A DNA stretch of 64,000 nt from HXMU1420-13 sp965228545. GTDB lineage: Bacteria > Bacteroidota > Rhodothermia > Balneolales > Balneolaceae. Under the pieces are notes generated by a model, which saw only the letters and a list, made by a program, of their open reading frames with translations, had not been told where the DNA came from and did not search any database. The stretch lies in assembly GCA_965228545.1 (NCBI GenBank), contig OZ245822.1, positions 2,914,001-2,978,000 on the forward strand, in the 5' to 3' direction. The stretch's first letter is position 1, and the number at the start of each line of letters is the position of its first letter. A program made the translations under genes and the position numbers. Shown one piece after another: positions 43,545 to 51,410 of the stretch.

Positions 43545-44421
43545 AAACAGTGTTTGCCCGGTTCGTATTGTAGCTCCTTATCCAATTACACACGAGTTTA
43601 AAGCAACGCACGAGTTTGTTGGCAAGACGCTATTGGAGATGATGTGCACGAAATTTCCATTCAGAACGAAAAGCGAATGGAATAAACGAATTGAGGAGGG
43701 GCGGGTTTTTTTAGAAAATCGAGATTCTAAGCCCGATACCATATTAACTAACTTCGATGAAATTAGGCATCACAATCCAGCTGTAATTGAACCAAGCGTT
43801 CCGGATAAAGTTCGAATTATCGAAGAAACGGACACTTACCTAGCGGTTTTTAAACCGGCGCCAATGCCCATGCATCCCGGCGGGCGATATTTTAAAAATA
43901 CCCTTAAATCAATACTAGAAGAAGAGGGGTTTGAGGGATTAAAAATTACCCATCGTTTGGATGCTGTAACCTCCGGTATTGTACTATTTGCCAAAAACAA
44001 AGAGTTTTCAACGCAAGTGATGCAGGCGTTTATGAATGGCGAGGTAGATAAAGAATATCATGCAACCGTATACGGAATTCCAACAGAGCCCCAAAAAATA
44101 ATTCAGTCAAAGATTAGGCGTAAACATGGGTTTGTATTTGAAAGTGGTGGGGAGTTAGACTCTGGCCAGCTTGGAATAACACATTTTGAAGTGATTTCCT
44201 CATCACCCGATACCAAAACAAGTTTGATTCGATGCAATCCTATAACAGGTCGTACTCATCAAATTCGTCTTCATCTTGCCGAGTGGGGATATCCAATTAT
44301 CGATGATCCGATTTATGGCCCACACGGAGATCGAAGTAGCCGAAAAACGCAGAATGTTGGAATTTCATTAATTTCGAAGCATCTCTATATTCCCAGCCTA
44401 GACATAAATGTTAAGTATTAA
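43510..44421 (+). CDS. RluA family pseudouridine synthase
   Basis: This enzyme isomerises uridine to pseudouridine in rRNA or tRNA. I chose the ATG at 43510 (MTSNNVPLNLPEN), giving 303 aa; the frame extends back to 43300 inside trhO, but that part reads as a shadow of the rhodanese gene. An S4-like region (HEFVGKTLLEMM, RTKSEWNKRIEEGRVFL) precedes the catalytic domain. The catalytic Asp lies in HRLDAVTSGIVLFAKN. Late motifs include GRTHQIRLHLAEWGYPIIDDPIYG. The 35-bp overlap with trhO suggests co-expression of two tRNA/rRNA-modifying enzymes. Confidence 0.9.
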   Translation: MTSNNVPLNLPENSVCPVRIVAPYPITHEFKATHEFVGKTLLEMMCTKFPFRTKSEWNKRIEEGRVFLENRDSKPDTILTNFDEIRHHNPAVIEPSVPDKVRIIEETDTYLAVFKPAPMPMHPGGRYFKNTLKSILEEEGFEGLKITHRLDAVTSGIVLFAKNKEFSTQVMQAFMNGEVDKEYHATVYGIPTEPQKIIQSKIRRKHGFVFESGGELDSGQLGITHFEVISSSPDTKTSLIRCNPITGRTHQIRLHLAEWGYPIIDDPIYGPHGDRSSRKTQNVGISLISKHLYIPSLDINVKY

Positions 44422-44479
44422 ATTTTAAATTATTATCTAAGAAAACATTTAAAAATTATCATTTAACCTTTAATATTAT

Positions 44480-45274
44480 CTATTTGGGTTCAAAAAAAGC
44501 CCTCGCAATGGCGGCGAATTGTTTCGGTTTATCTAAAAATGCGTAATGGCCGGCATCTTCGATCACTACAAGGGCACTGTTTTTAAGTCCTGCATCAATG
44601 CGCTCTGCCTGATATATAGGAGTAGCGTCATCATTTCTGCCCCAAAGCAATAAGGTTTCATGATCGATGGTGGGTAGTTGGTCTTCGAGGTGCTCAGAAA
44701 TAGATTTAACAAAAGTTTCTCGCATTACGCCCGATAATTTCGAATAATCACTAGAGCCTAAACTTTTCCAAAGCTCCGTACTTCGTAACCAATGCAACGC
44801 TTTTTCCCGAAGAGGATTTGGGAGGATCATAAACGGAGCCTTCAGCGTTTTTGCGGTGTATTTTCGAAGATAAAATTTAAACGAGCGTTGTGGTTTCATG
44901 CCGGCACCACCGGTAATTAGTACCTTTTGAATTACCTGCTTCCCCTTGGGTCGATTTAGTAATTTTAGGATAACTCGGCCACCAAACGAATGTACAAGCA
45001 CATCTACATGATCATCGGGCAACATCGAAATAAAGGCTTCAATAGCATCGGCATAGGCATCTATGCTCCAAGCTGTGCTTGGCTCATTCGATTCTCCAAA
45101 ACCTGGAAAATCGAGCACATAACTCGCTCGTATATCTGCAAGTTGGCTGGCAATGGGCATCATTACCCGTTTGCTGCTTCCCCAACCGTGCAGTACAACC
45201 AATGCTTTTCCGCTGCCAACAACCTCGTATGCGATGCGCTGTTCTTTGTAATTGAAATAATGTGTTTTACTCAT
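44480..45274 (-). CDS. Alpha/beta hydrolase
   Basis: This is an alpha/beta-fold hydrolase. I chose the ATG at 45274 (MSKTHYFNYKEQRIAYE), giving 264 aa; a longer frame starts at 45301. Oxyanion-hole motif LHGWGSS is at about 36-42. The nucleophile elbow is VHSFGG (Ser in GxSxG form, S in HSF), a late Asp is in WGRNDDATPIY, and the catalytic His is in EDAGHYAFLDKP. The shape is that of BioH/epoxide-hydrolase-like esterases. The substrate is unknown. It is divergent from the ComEA-like gene. Confidence 0.85.
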   Translation of the reverse strand: MSKTHYFNYKEQRIAYEVVGSGKALVVLHGWGSSKRVMMPIASQLADIRASYVLDFPGFGESNEPSTAWSIDAYADAIEAFISMLPDDHVDVLVHSFGGRVILKLLNRPKGKQVIQKVLITGGAGMKPQRSFKFYLRKYTAKTLKAPFMILPNPLREKALHWLRSTELWKSLGSSDYSKLSGVMRETFVKSISEHLEDQLPTIDHETLLLWGRNDDATPIYQAERIDAGLKNSALVVIEDAGHYAFLDKPKQFAAIARAFFEPK

Positions 45275-45372
45275 GGAAACTGATTTACGCAAACTTCTCA
45301 CTTCAACCAGTTCAAAACAAGTTGACTTCCAAAGAAATGTTTGGCTTATTTATGATGAATTATGGGGTAATT

Positions 45373-45861
45373 ATGAAGAAACAACAGATTAAGAGAAGTT
45401 TATTTTTCTGGGTAGATCGGCTCCAGATTAAAAAAAGAGAACGGTATGCGCTTAGTGTACTTCTTTTCCTGTTTGTGATACTTGCATTAATCAATGTATT
45501 CTACACAGAAACGATGGTTCCCGAACCGGAAAATCATGCTCAAATCCTGGCCGATTTTGAACAAAGGAGTGCCATAATTGAGCGTGAAATGTTGCATGAG
45601 AATCAAAAGTATGCTGGTGTGCACAATGCAACCGAACTTAAAGAGGAAGCCCCTAGCATGAGGAATATTGAAACAGTTTCCATAAATACAGCTACACTAT
45701 CTCAATTAACCACCCTCCCGGGTATAGGAGCTACCTACGCACAAAGAATTATTGAATATCGGGAAACTAATGGGGATTTTACTTCCGTTGATGAACTCGT
45801 AAAGGTGAAAGGAATAGGCGAAAAAACCCTAGAAAAGATTAAACCTTTCATAAAATTGTAA
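45373..45861 (+). CDS. ComEA-like helix-hairpin-helix protein with TM anchor
   Basis: I chose the ATG at 45373 (MKKQQIKRSLFFW), giving 162 aa; the frame runs back to 45262. A transmembrane helix at about 25-45 (YALSVLLFLFVILALINVFY) anchors the protein, followed by an acidic linker and a C-terminal double helix-hairpin-helix of ComEA type (SINTATLSQLTTLPGIG, GDFTSVDELVKVKGIGEKTLE). ComEA proteins bind incoming DNA in the periplasm during natural transformation. The HhH motifs are clear; the transformation role is inferred from family and topology. It lies ahead of porX. Confidence 0.85.
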   Translation: MKKQQIKRSLFFWVDRLQIKKRERYALSVLLFLFVILALINVFYTETMVPEPENHAQILADFEQRSAIIEREMLHENQKYAGVHNATELKEEAPSMRNIETVSINTATLSQLTTLPGIGATYAQRIIEYRETNGDFTSVDELVKVKGIGEKTLEKIKPFIKL

Positions 45862-45867
45862 GTGCTA

Positions 45868-45919
45868 AATGTTAAGTTTTAAATTTGAAAACTTCATTTT
45901 GCATTTAAAACTTAACATT
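45868..45919. repeat. Long-arm AT-rich inverted repeat before porX
   Basis: A 17-bp arm (AATGTTAAGTTTTAAAT) at 45868-45884 pairs perfectly with 45903-45919 across an 18-base loop. It lies between the ComEA-like stop at 45861 and the porX start at 45934. No T run follows. A degenerate relative is visible at about 44408-44470. Confidence 0.65.
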
Positions 45920-45933
45920 GAAAATTATTAAGG

Positions 45934-47481
45934 ATGCCAACAATACTTTGGGCGGATGATGAGATCGATCAGCTGCAATCGCTGATATTATTTTTAGAAA
46001 AAAAGGGATTCGAAATTGTTCCCGTGGCAAATGGTCAGGATGCTGTGGAGGAGATAAAAAACCGATCGTTTGATATCGTATTTCTGGATGAGCAAATGCC
46101 GGGCATGGGAGGGCTAGAAGCTCTAGACGCCATTAAAGCCGAGCAGCCGTTACTTCCCGTGGTGATGATTACCAAGAGTGAAGAAGAATCGATTATGGAA
46201 GATGCTATCGGTGCAAAAATCAGTGACTATTTGATCAAGCCGGTAAATCCCAGCCAGATTTTACTCACCACCAAAAAGCTCTTGGAAACCAGCCGATTAC
46301 AAACCGAGAAATCGTCTCAAACTTATTTGCGACAATTTGGTGAGTTATCCTCCAGAATTTCTCCCCGAACCAGTTGGGAAGAATGGATAGAAATATACCG
46401 CGAGCTCACTAAATGGCACATCGAGTTAAGTGATGGAGATGAGGCGCTGGTGCAAGTTCTTGAGGATCAGTTCAAAGAAGCGAATCATCAATTTGGGAAA
46501 TTCATTCAAAAAAATTACGAACAATGGCTGAACGAAGGAAAAGAGCAAGCGCCTTTACTATCGCCGGAGGTTATCAAAAATTATGTGTTTCCACATGTTC
46601 AGGATGGCAAGAAAACCATGTTCTTTTTGGTAGATTGTATGCGCTATGATCAATGGCTGGTATTTGAACCCTATTTGGCTAAAATGTTCGATATCAGTAC
46701 TGATTTTTATTACTCCATCCTACCTACGGCAACTCCGTATTCGCGAAATGCTATTTTTGCGGGATTATCACCAATGGATATCGAACAAATGTATCCCACC
46801 CTATGGCAACAAGGTCAGGATGAATCATCGCTAAATCGGCACGAAGAAGAGTTGCTCGAGAAGCAGTTAAAGAGAGCAGGAATTGACATCAATTTCCGAT
46901 ACGAAAAAATATTAAGTGCAGATGTTGGAAAACAAATAGCCGGCAAAATGAAGAACTTTGCACAATCTAAACTGGCTGCTTTTGTGTTCAATTTTGTGGA
47001 TACCCTCGTTCATTCTCGGTCAGATTCGGATGTAATTAAAGAACTCGCACCCGACGAAGGTGCATTCAGATCCATTACAGAAGCATGGTTTCAGCATTCT
47101 ACGTTATTGCAAATGTTTAAAGAACTGGCCGATGAAGACGTAACTGTAATTGTAACTGCCGATCATGGTTCGGTGCGTTCGATGCGAGATACTAAAGTGT
47201 ATGGCGACCGTGATACGGCTACGAATTTGCGATATAAGTATGGGAAGAATTTGAATACTGTGGATGAGAATGCGAGCATTAAAATCAGCGATGCCAAACG
47301 CTTTAAACTGCCGGAAGTATCCAAAGCAAATGAATACATCATAGCGTTAGAAGATTACTATTTTGTGTATCCAACCAATTATCACAAATATCAGAACCTT
47401 TATCGTGATACCTTTCAACACGGCGGGGCTTCGATGGAAGAAATGATTTTGCCTATCGTAACTATGACCCCGAAAAAATGA
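45934..47481 (+). CDS. porX: PorX: response regulator with PglZ domain
   Basis: PorX controls type IX secretion and gliding in Bacteroidota-like bacteria. The 515-aa protein begins with a receiver domain (1-118): acidic pocket DDE at 8-10, phospho-acceptor Asp52 in FLDEQMPG, Thr80 and Lys102 in LIKPVNP. After a helical linker it has a PglZ (alkaline-phosphatase superfamily) domain with FLVDCMRYDQW, TPYSRNAIFAG and TADHG. PorX has been described as a zinc-dependent phosphodiesterase on oligonucleotides. The histidine kinase PorY is not recognisable in this window. A T9SS-sorted metalloprotease is encoded nearby (40771-42522). Confidence 0.92.
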   Translation: MPTILWADDEIDQLQSLILFLEKKGFEIVPVANGQDAVEEIKNRSFDIVFLDEQMPGMGGLEALDAIKAEQPLLPVVMITKSEEESIMEDAIGAKISDYLIKPVNPSQILLTTKKLLETSRLQTEKSSQTYLRQFGELSSRISPRTSWEEWIEIYRELTKWHIELSDGDEALVQVLEDQFKEANHQFGKFIQKNYEQWLNEGKEQAPLLSPEVIKNYVFPHVQDGKKTMFFLVDCMRYDQWLVFEPYLAKMFDISTDFYYSILPTATPYSRNAIFAGLSPMDIEQMYPTLWQQGQDESSLNRHEEELLEKQLKRAGIDINFRYEKILSADVGKQIAGKMKNFAQSKLAAFVFNFVDTLVHSRSDSDVIKELAPDEGAFRSITEAWFQHSTLLQMFKELADEDVTVIVTADHGSVRSMRDTKVYGDRDTATNLRYKYGKNLNTVDENASIKISDAKRFKLPEVSKANEYIIALEDYYFVYPTNYHKYQNLYRDTFQHGGASMEEMILPIVTMTPKK

Positions 47482-47562
47482 GAAACGACGAAGGATGGTT
47501 GACGATAGACAAATGAATTATCAAAGTTTGGGCGAACTGATGATTGACCAATAATTAAAGTC

Positions 47563-47582
47563 ATTCCCGCGAATACGGGAAT
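47563..47582. repeat. Hairpin repeat ATTCCCG-cgaata-CGGGAAT
   Basis: This is a 7-bp stem with a six-base loop, a variant of the ATTCCTGC intergenic hairpin at 18309, 18512, 18738 and 22831. It lies in the 172-bp gap between porX and tsaE, which otherwise holds no feature I can support. Confidence 0.6.
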
Positions 47583-47653
47583 CTTGAATAATTGGTAAGC
47601 CATCGAGTTTATGTATTGATTAAGTTACATGTAAACAGAAATTTAAAATCGTA

Positions 47654-48064
47654 ATGTTAAGCAACTCCATCCAAGAGACGATACAAATTGGGAAGCAATT
47701 CGCAGAGCGGTTAAAACCCGGCGATGTAGTTTGCCTCGATGGTGATTTAGGTGCCGGCAAAACACATTTTGTAAAAGGGATAGCGAGGCATTTTGGAGTT
47801 AAAGAGCATGAAGTAAGTTCTCCTACTTTCACATTGATAAATGAATATCAAGGAAACGTTCCGCTGTATCATTTTGATTGTTATAGAATTAAAAATGAAC
47901 AAGAAGCGTTAGAAATTGGCGCCGAGGACTATCTTTATGGCGATGGGATTTCTATTGTGGAATGGCCGCAAAAAATCGGAAATTTATTGCCGCCTGAATC
48001 CGTTTGGATTCACATAACGCATGTTGGCGAAAACGAAAGAGAAATTCGAATAGAAGACGCATAG
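47654..48064 (+). CDS. tsaE: tRNA t6A37 synthesis ATPase
   Basis: TsaE is the ATPase partner in N6-threonylcarbamoyladenosine (t6A) formation on tRNA, with TsaB and TsaD. The 136-aa protein has the Walker A DLGAGKT at 31-37 in LDGDLGAGKTHFV, the conserved HHFDCYR-like YHFDCYRI, and a C-terminal EWPQKIGNLLPPE. Length and motifs fit TsaE. A small unknown gene follows 6 bp after its stop. Confidence 0.93.
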   Translation: MLSNSIQETIQIGKQFAERLKPGDVVCLDGDLGAGKTHFVKGIARHFGVKEHEVSSPTFTLINEYQGNVPLYHFDCYRIKNEQEALEIGAEDYLYGDGISIVEWPQKIGNLLPPESVWIHITHVGENEREIRIEDA

Positions 48065-48070
48065 AGCATT

Positions 48071-48358
48071 ATGTCCCTCACAGGGAAACGCAGACTACCA
48101 TATCGACTAGATTTATTACCGGTGATTTATCCTTATCACCGCAGGGCAAAGAACGACCTGAGTAAAGGCGATTTGGTGTACTATGGTCCAAGCCCGGAAT
48201 ATTACGGTATCGGAGAGGTGGTACAAAAAGACGAGAAAGTATGTGTAGTAGATTTTCGAGGAACGGGATTGTTGGGGATACATAAAGATGAGCTTCTTTC
48301 GTCTTACCTAATTCCAATCCATAAACTTAATCTCACCAATCTACTAAAGGGTAGGTGA
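48071..48358 (+). CDS. Small conserved hypothetical protein after tsaE
   Basis: This 95-aa soluble protein has a short N-terminal basic stretch (RRLPYRLDLLPVIYPYHRRAKN) and a beta-barrel-like core (GDLVYYGPSPEYYGIGEVVQKDEKVCVVDFRG) that resembles small SH3-like or KOW-like folds. No family is recognised. It begins 6 bp after tsaE, so it is probably co-transcribed with it. The reading frame is clean and supported by that spacing. Confidence 0.6.
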   Translation: MSLTGKRRLPYRLDLLPVIYPYHRRAKNDLSKGDLVYYGPSPEYYGIGEVVQKDEKVCVVDFRGTGLLGIHKDELLSSYLIPIHKLNLTNLLKGR

Positions 48359-48364
48359 ACAAGA

Positions 48365-49003
48365 TCAGTTTGTTATAGTTACCGGTTGAGTTTCAAACTC
48401 AAATATATTTCTAGAGCGCCCTTCCTGCTTGTAGAGAACAGTAAATTTCATAGGTTTTTGTTGATCAGGCACGGTATTTAATACTATAAACATAGCTTGA
48501 GGAACCGTTGGCTTAGCGGCAATAAACTCAGGATATGAGTATCGTTTGTAGCCATCTTGGGTGCTAAATGTTATAATATCGAAGTAACCTATTAACTCAT
48601 CGTAAGCTTTAGTTTCTGCGTTAAACGCCAAATTACTGGAAATAGATAAAGATTGGATGGTTTCTTCGGAAGTTGGGATGGACGGCGAGCATGCAATAAG
48701 CATCGAATTAAACCATCGAGAGGATGTGGTTTCAGCTGCCTTAACAAAATAATACTCCTTTACCGGTTCCATTAAAATTGAAAAGCGTTGAACAGGTACG
48801 CTGTCAGGGTTTAATTCATTTTGTGTAATGTTGATGCCTTGTTCAGTTTGTATGGTGATGTCGGATAAAGTTACTTCAAAATCAGTGGTTTCGTAATGTG
48901 AGGGGAACGGACCACAAGTATCGGTAGGTGAATTACATGAACTAAATACAAAATTTGAAATAAAGAGTATAAATATCAGAAAACAAAAAGTTCGGAATAG
49001 CAT
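48365..49003 (-). CDS. Hypothetical lipoprotein
   Basis: This 212-aa protein has a strongly hydrophobic signal (MLFRTFCFLIFILFISNFVF) and a lipobox FSSC at about residues 19-23. The mature part is beta-rich and Thr/Ser-rich, with several Pro residues and a single further Cys after the lipidated Cys. No motif is recognised. It converges on the small gene after tsaE, with only 6 bp between stops. Confidence 0.55.
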   Translation of the reverse strand: MLFRTFCFLIFILFISNFVFSSCNSPTDTCGPFPSHYETTDFEVTLSDITIQTEQGINITQNELNPDSVPVQRFSILMEPVKEYYFVKAAETTSSRWFNSMLIACSPSIPTSEETIQSLSISSNLAFNAETKAYDELIGYFDIITFSTQDGYKRYSYPEFIAAKPTVPQAMFIVLNTVPDQQKPMKFTVLYKQEGRSRNIFEFETQPVTITN

Positions 49004-49039
49004 GACGATTATATCTAATAAGCTATTTGATTAAATGAA

Positions 49040-49444
49040 TTAACGGGATAGAAATTGTGTAGGGTTCAAAGCAACATCGGGAAATTCTGCTAATATTTTT
49101 TTATCAAAAGTGATGAGTGGTACTTTTAAATCCATAGCAAGCGCTACAAACTCGCAATCGTATGGTGTGCAATTTGAGTTAAGTGATAGATCAATTACTA
49201 TTTTTGATTCAACCTCAAATTCATTACCGGTTAAGTGTTCTTCGGCATATTCCATACTTAATAATGCATCAGAGATGGTAGAAACTTTGTGGTGGATATA
49301 TTTACAGGCAACATTACGAAACTCACTTTTCCAAAGTAAAGGAGCGTTCCAAGTAGGATCTTTTTTAAAGATTTTCTCTGCAATTTGTGTTTTATCATTC
49401 GGTAACCATAAATAGGCAATAAGGTTAGTATCAGATACTATCAT
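49040..49444 (-). CDS. PIN-domain toxin, VapC-like
   Basis: This 134-aa PIN-domain ribonuclease is the toxin of a VapBC/FitAB-type pair. The acidic site is built from Asp5 in VSDTNLIAYLW, Glu in KSEFRNV near 39, Asp/Glu in CEFVALAMDL and Asp in LITFDKKI, spaced as in VapC. Such toxins cleave tRNA or rRNA. The gene overlaps its antitoxin gene by 14 bp, which is the usual coupling. The four acidic positions appear intact, so the toxin is probably functional. Confidence 0.87.
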   Translation of the reverse strand: MIVSDTNLIAYLWLPNDKTQIAEKIFKKDPTWNAPLLWKSEFRNVACKYIHHKVSTISDALLSMEYAEEHLTGNEFEVESKIVIDLSLNSNCTPYDCEFVALAMDLKVPLITFDKKILAEFPDVALNPTQFLSR

Positions 49445-49679
49445 CTCTATCTCGATTTATAGCTTGTCGTATTTCTTCTTCAGTAAGACTTCCCTTCATT
49501 TTACTCCGAAGCTTTCGCGCCTTATACAGCACTTCTTCAACATTTACCTGATTAGCTCTGAATTGAGATTCAATAAGATGAATCACTTCATTATTTATAG
49601 ATCGGCGATTTCGTTTAGCCCGCTCTTTTAGCTGTTCGTATACCTCGTCGGGGATGTTTTTTATGGTGATGTTTGCCAT
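49431..49679 (-). CDS. Ribbon-helix-helix antitoxin, FitA/VapB-like
   Basis: This 82-aa protein has an N-terminal ribbon-helix-helix fold (ITIKNIPDEVYEQLKERAKRN, then RSINNEVIHLIE), which binds the operator, and a C-terminal tail that would wrap the PIN toxin (EEVLYKARKLRSKMKGSLTEEEIR). It precedes and overlaps the PIN-toxin gene by 14 bp. It is divergent from pnuC, and the two upstream regions are close together. Confidence 0.85.
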   Translation of the reverse strand: MANITIKNIPDEVYEQLKERAKRNRRSINNEVIHLIESQFRANQVNVEEVLYKARKLRSKMKGSLTEEEIRQAINRDRDDSI

Positions 49680-49739
49680 GGTTCCAAATTGGTTGCACTA
49701 TGGAACCAAAAGTTACAAAATTTCGATCGAACTTTTTCC

Positions 49740-49747
49740 TACCTTTG
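49740..49747 (+). promoter_or_regulatory. TAnnTTTG-type -7 box before pnuC
   Basis: TACCTTTG is a perfect match to the Bacteroidota -7 consensus. It lies downstream of the ATGs at 49673 and 49700, so a transcript from it would start past both. This supports a start further downstream (TTG at 49772). Confidence 0.5.
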
Positions 49748-49771
49748 CCGCGCACATTAACCCTAAGGACA

Positions 49772-50404
49772 TTGAGCGAATTATTATCCGCATTTATTGA
49801 AGGCGTTTATGCAACCTCTACCATCGAATGGATTGCCGTTACCACCGGTGTGCTAAGCGTGTGGTTTTCGATGAAGGAGAACATCCTTGTTTACCCATTC
49901 GGAATCGTAAGCGTGTTGATTTATGTGTACCTCGCCTTTCAGTATAAACTCTATGCCGATATGGGAGTTAATGGCTATTACTTTGTAATGAGTGTGTACG
50001 GTTGGATGTACTGGAAAAATACAGATGGAGTTCGCGATCAAATTCCGGTTACCGTAAATAATGCTCGTGAATGGTTGATTACGGTTGCATTACTTATTGG
50101 CTCATTTGGGATATTGGTATTCGTGCTGATGAACTTCACCGACAGCGATGTGCCTTTTTGGGATGCTACCACCACCTGCTTTGCAATCACTGGAATGTGG
50201 CTAATGGCCCGAAAAAAACTCGAAAACTGGATTGCATGGATTATCTGCGATTTGATCTCGATTCCGTTGTACTTCTACAAAGGACTTGTTCTTACCAGTG
50301 TTCAATTTCTGCTTTTCACCGGATTGGCATGTGCAGGATATTTGGCTTGGAAGAAATCGTTGGAGAGAGAAAGTGATAGATTTTTAGAAAGAGAGAATTC
50401 GTGA
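49772..50404 (+). CDS. pnuC: Nicotinamide riboside transporter PnuC
   Basis: PnuC is a facilitator that brings nicotinamide riboside into the cell for NAD synthesis. Family motifs are WIAVTTGVLSVWFSMKENI, VYPFGIVSVLIYVYLAFQYKLYADMG and YGWMYWKN, with seven or so hydrophobic helices in total. The open frame begins at ATG 49673, but that part overlaps the divergent antitoxin gene and includes a TACCTTTG box. The TTG at 49772 gives MSELLSAFIEGVYATSTIEW, close to known PnuC starts (210 aa). AAGGA lies only two bases ahead, so the start remains uncertain. Confidence 0.88.
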   Translation: MSELLSAFIEGVYATSTIEWIAVTTGVLSVWFSMKENILVYPFGIVSVLIYVYLAFQYKLYADMGVNGYYFVMSVYGWMYWKNTDGVRDQIPVTVNNAREWLITVALLIGSFGILVFVLMNFTDSDVPFWDATTTCFAITGMWLMARKKLENWIAWIICDLISIPLYFYKGLVLTSVQFLLFTGLACAGYLAWKKSLERESDRFLERENS

Positions 50405-50427
50405 CTTGTCCCGACAAATCACATCAC

Positions 50428-51336
50428 TTATGTCATCATCAATTTTGAAATAGCCTGCGCCAACTCTTTCACCGGTTTTTGGAAATCGAAACCAATCTTC
50501 TCAACAATATCCACCATTTTGATTCCGCGAGCGTTTTGGATCAGTGTATTCGCGGTTTCCTCCGACGCTACGATATCCAAAGAAGAAGAAAGTAGCCCAA
50601 TATTCTCCCCACCTTGATTTAGAATGGCGTTAAACTTGGTGGAGCCAAACGGAGTGGATGAGAATGCTACGGCCAATCGGGTTTGCTCGTTAATCATCAA
50701 CACCTGATAATAATTGGGCAGAAATAAATCGGGCTCGGTACCCTCGAAAGAAAAATAACGGGCAGGATTGGTATTCTTGATGTATAGTGAAATTGCATTA
50801 TCAACAAGCCACTGCTTCATTTCCGGTTGAGCATGTTGCCCGGCAAATCCTCGTTCTACCCAATACTCAAAAGTGTAATCGACTTCTTGCGATGGTGAAA
50901 ACTGATTTGGTATCAAATTTAGGTTCGTAATATGATCACCTGAAAATTGAAACCAATAATCGTACAAACCATTAGTAACCAGTAGATAGGGAGCGTTTAC
51001 TTCAGAATTATATCGTCCAATTTGAAGCGCGGCTTTTTCATCTAATTGAATGGATGGTGCTTTGCATTCAACCAATAGTAATGGGTTAAATTCCTCATCA
51101 TAGCAAATGATATCAGTTCTAGATGCTGATTTATCTCTGGGTAACGAAACGGGGCTTTCGAATGAAATACGATTCTTGGAGAACCCTACTTCATGCAGCA
51201 AATACTCAATAAACTGTAGTCGAACCTGCTCCTCCGGTCGTATTACATAGGTCTTCTTGAGGATTGAATTCCATAATTGTTTAGTAGAATCCTTAAATCG
51301 GATGAGAGGAAAATGACGTAGTCCAGAGCTTATCAT
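50428..51336 (-). CDS. HsdR N-terminal-like PD-(D/E)XK nuclease protein, solitary
   Basis: This 302-aa protein carries a type I restriction R-subunit N-terminal-like domain (HSDR_N_2) at about residues 32-165, with VRLQFIEYLLHEVGF, SRTDIICYDEEFNPLLLVECKAP and the nuclease acids D and E-x-K. The helicase part of HsdR is missing, and there are no hsdM or hsdS genes nearby. Stand-alone proteins of this type are common in Bacteroidota-like genomes and unassigned. The C-terminal 130 residues are unrecognised. Confidence 0.8.
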   Translation of the reverse strand: MISSGLRHFPLIRFKDSTKQLWNSILKKTYVIRPEEQVRLQFIEYLLHEVGFSKNRISFESPVSLPRDKSASRTDIICYDEEFNPLLLVECKAPSIQLDEKAALQIGRYNSEVNAPYLLVTNGLYDYWFQFSGDHITNLNLIPNQFSPSQEVDYTFEYWVERGFAGQHAQPEMKQWLVDNAISLYIKNTNPARYFSFEGTEPDLFLPNYYQVLMINEQTRLAVAFSSTPFGSTKFNAILNQGGENIGLLSSSLDIVASEETANTLIQNARGIKMVDIVEKIGFDFQKPVKELAQAISKLMMT

Positions 51337-51349
51337 TTATTTATAGTTA

Positions 51350-51402
51350 TTAGTTATTGGTTAATAGGTAGTTAGGGTGCACAACCATTAACCAATAACT
51401 AA
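51350..51402. repeat. Long-arm AT-rich inverted repeat after yidC
   Basis: TTAGTTATTGGTTAAT at 51350-51365 pairs perfectly with 51387-51402 over 16 bp, with a 21-base loop. It lies in the 74-bp gap between yidC and the HsdR-N gene. Words such as TAACCAATAACTAA recur in it. Without a T run it is not a typical terminator. Confidence 0.65.
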
Positions 51403-51410
51403 TCCCCATT

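Noticed and set aside
50428..51336. Complete restriction-modification system
   Set aside because: Only an HsdR-N domain protein is present; no helicase, methylase or specificity subunit is nearby.
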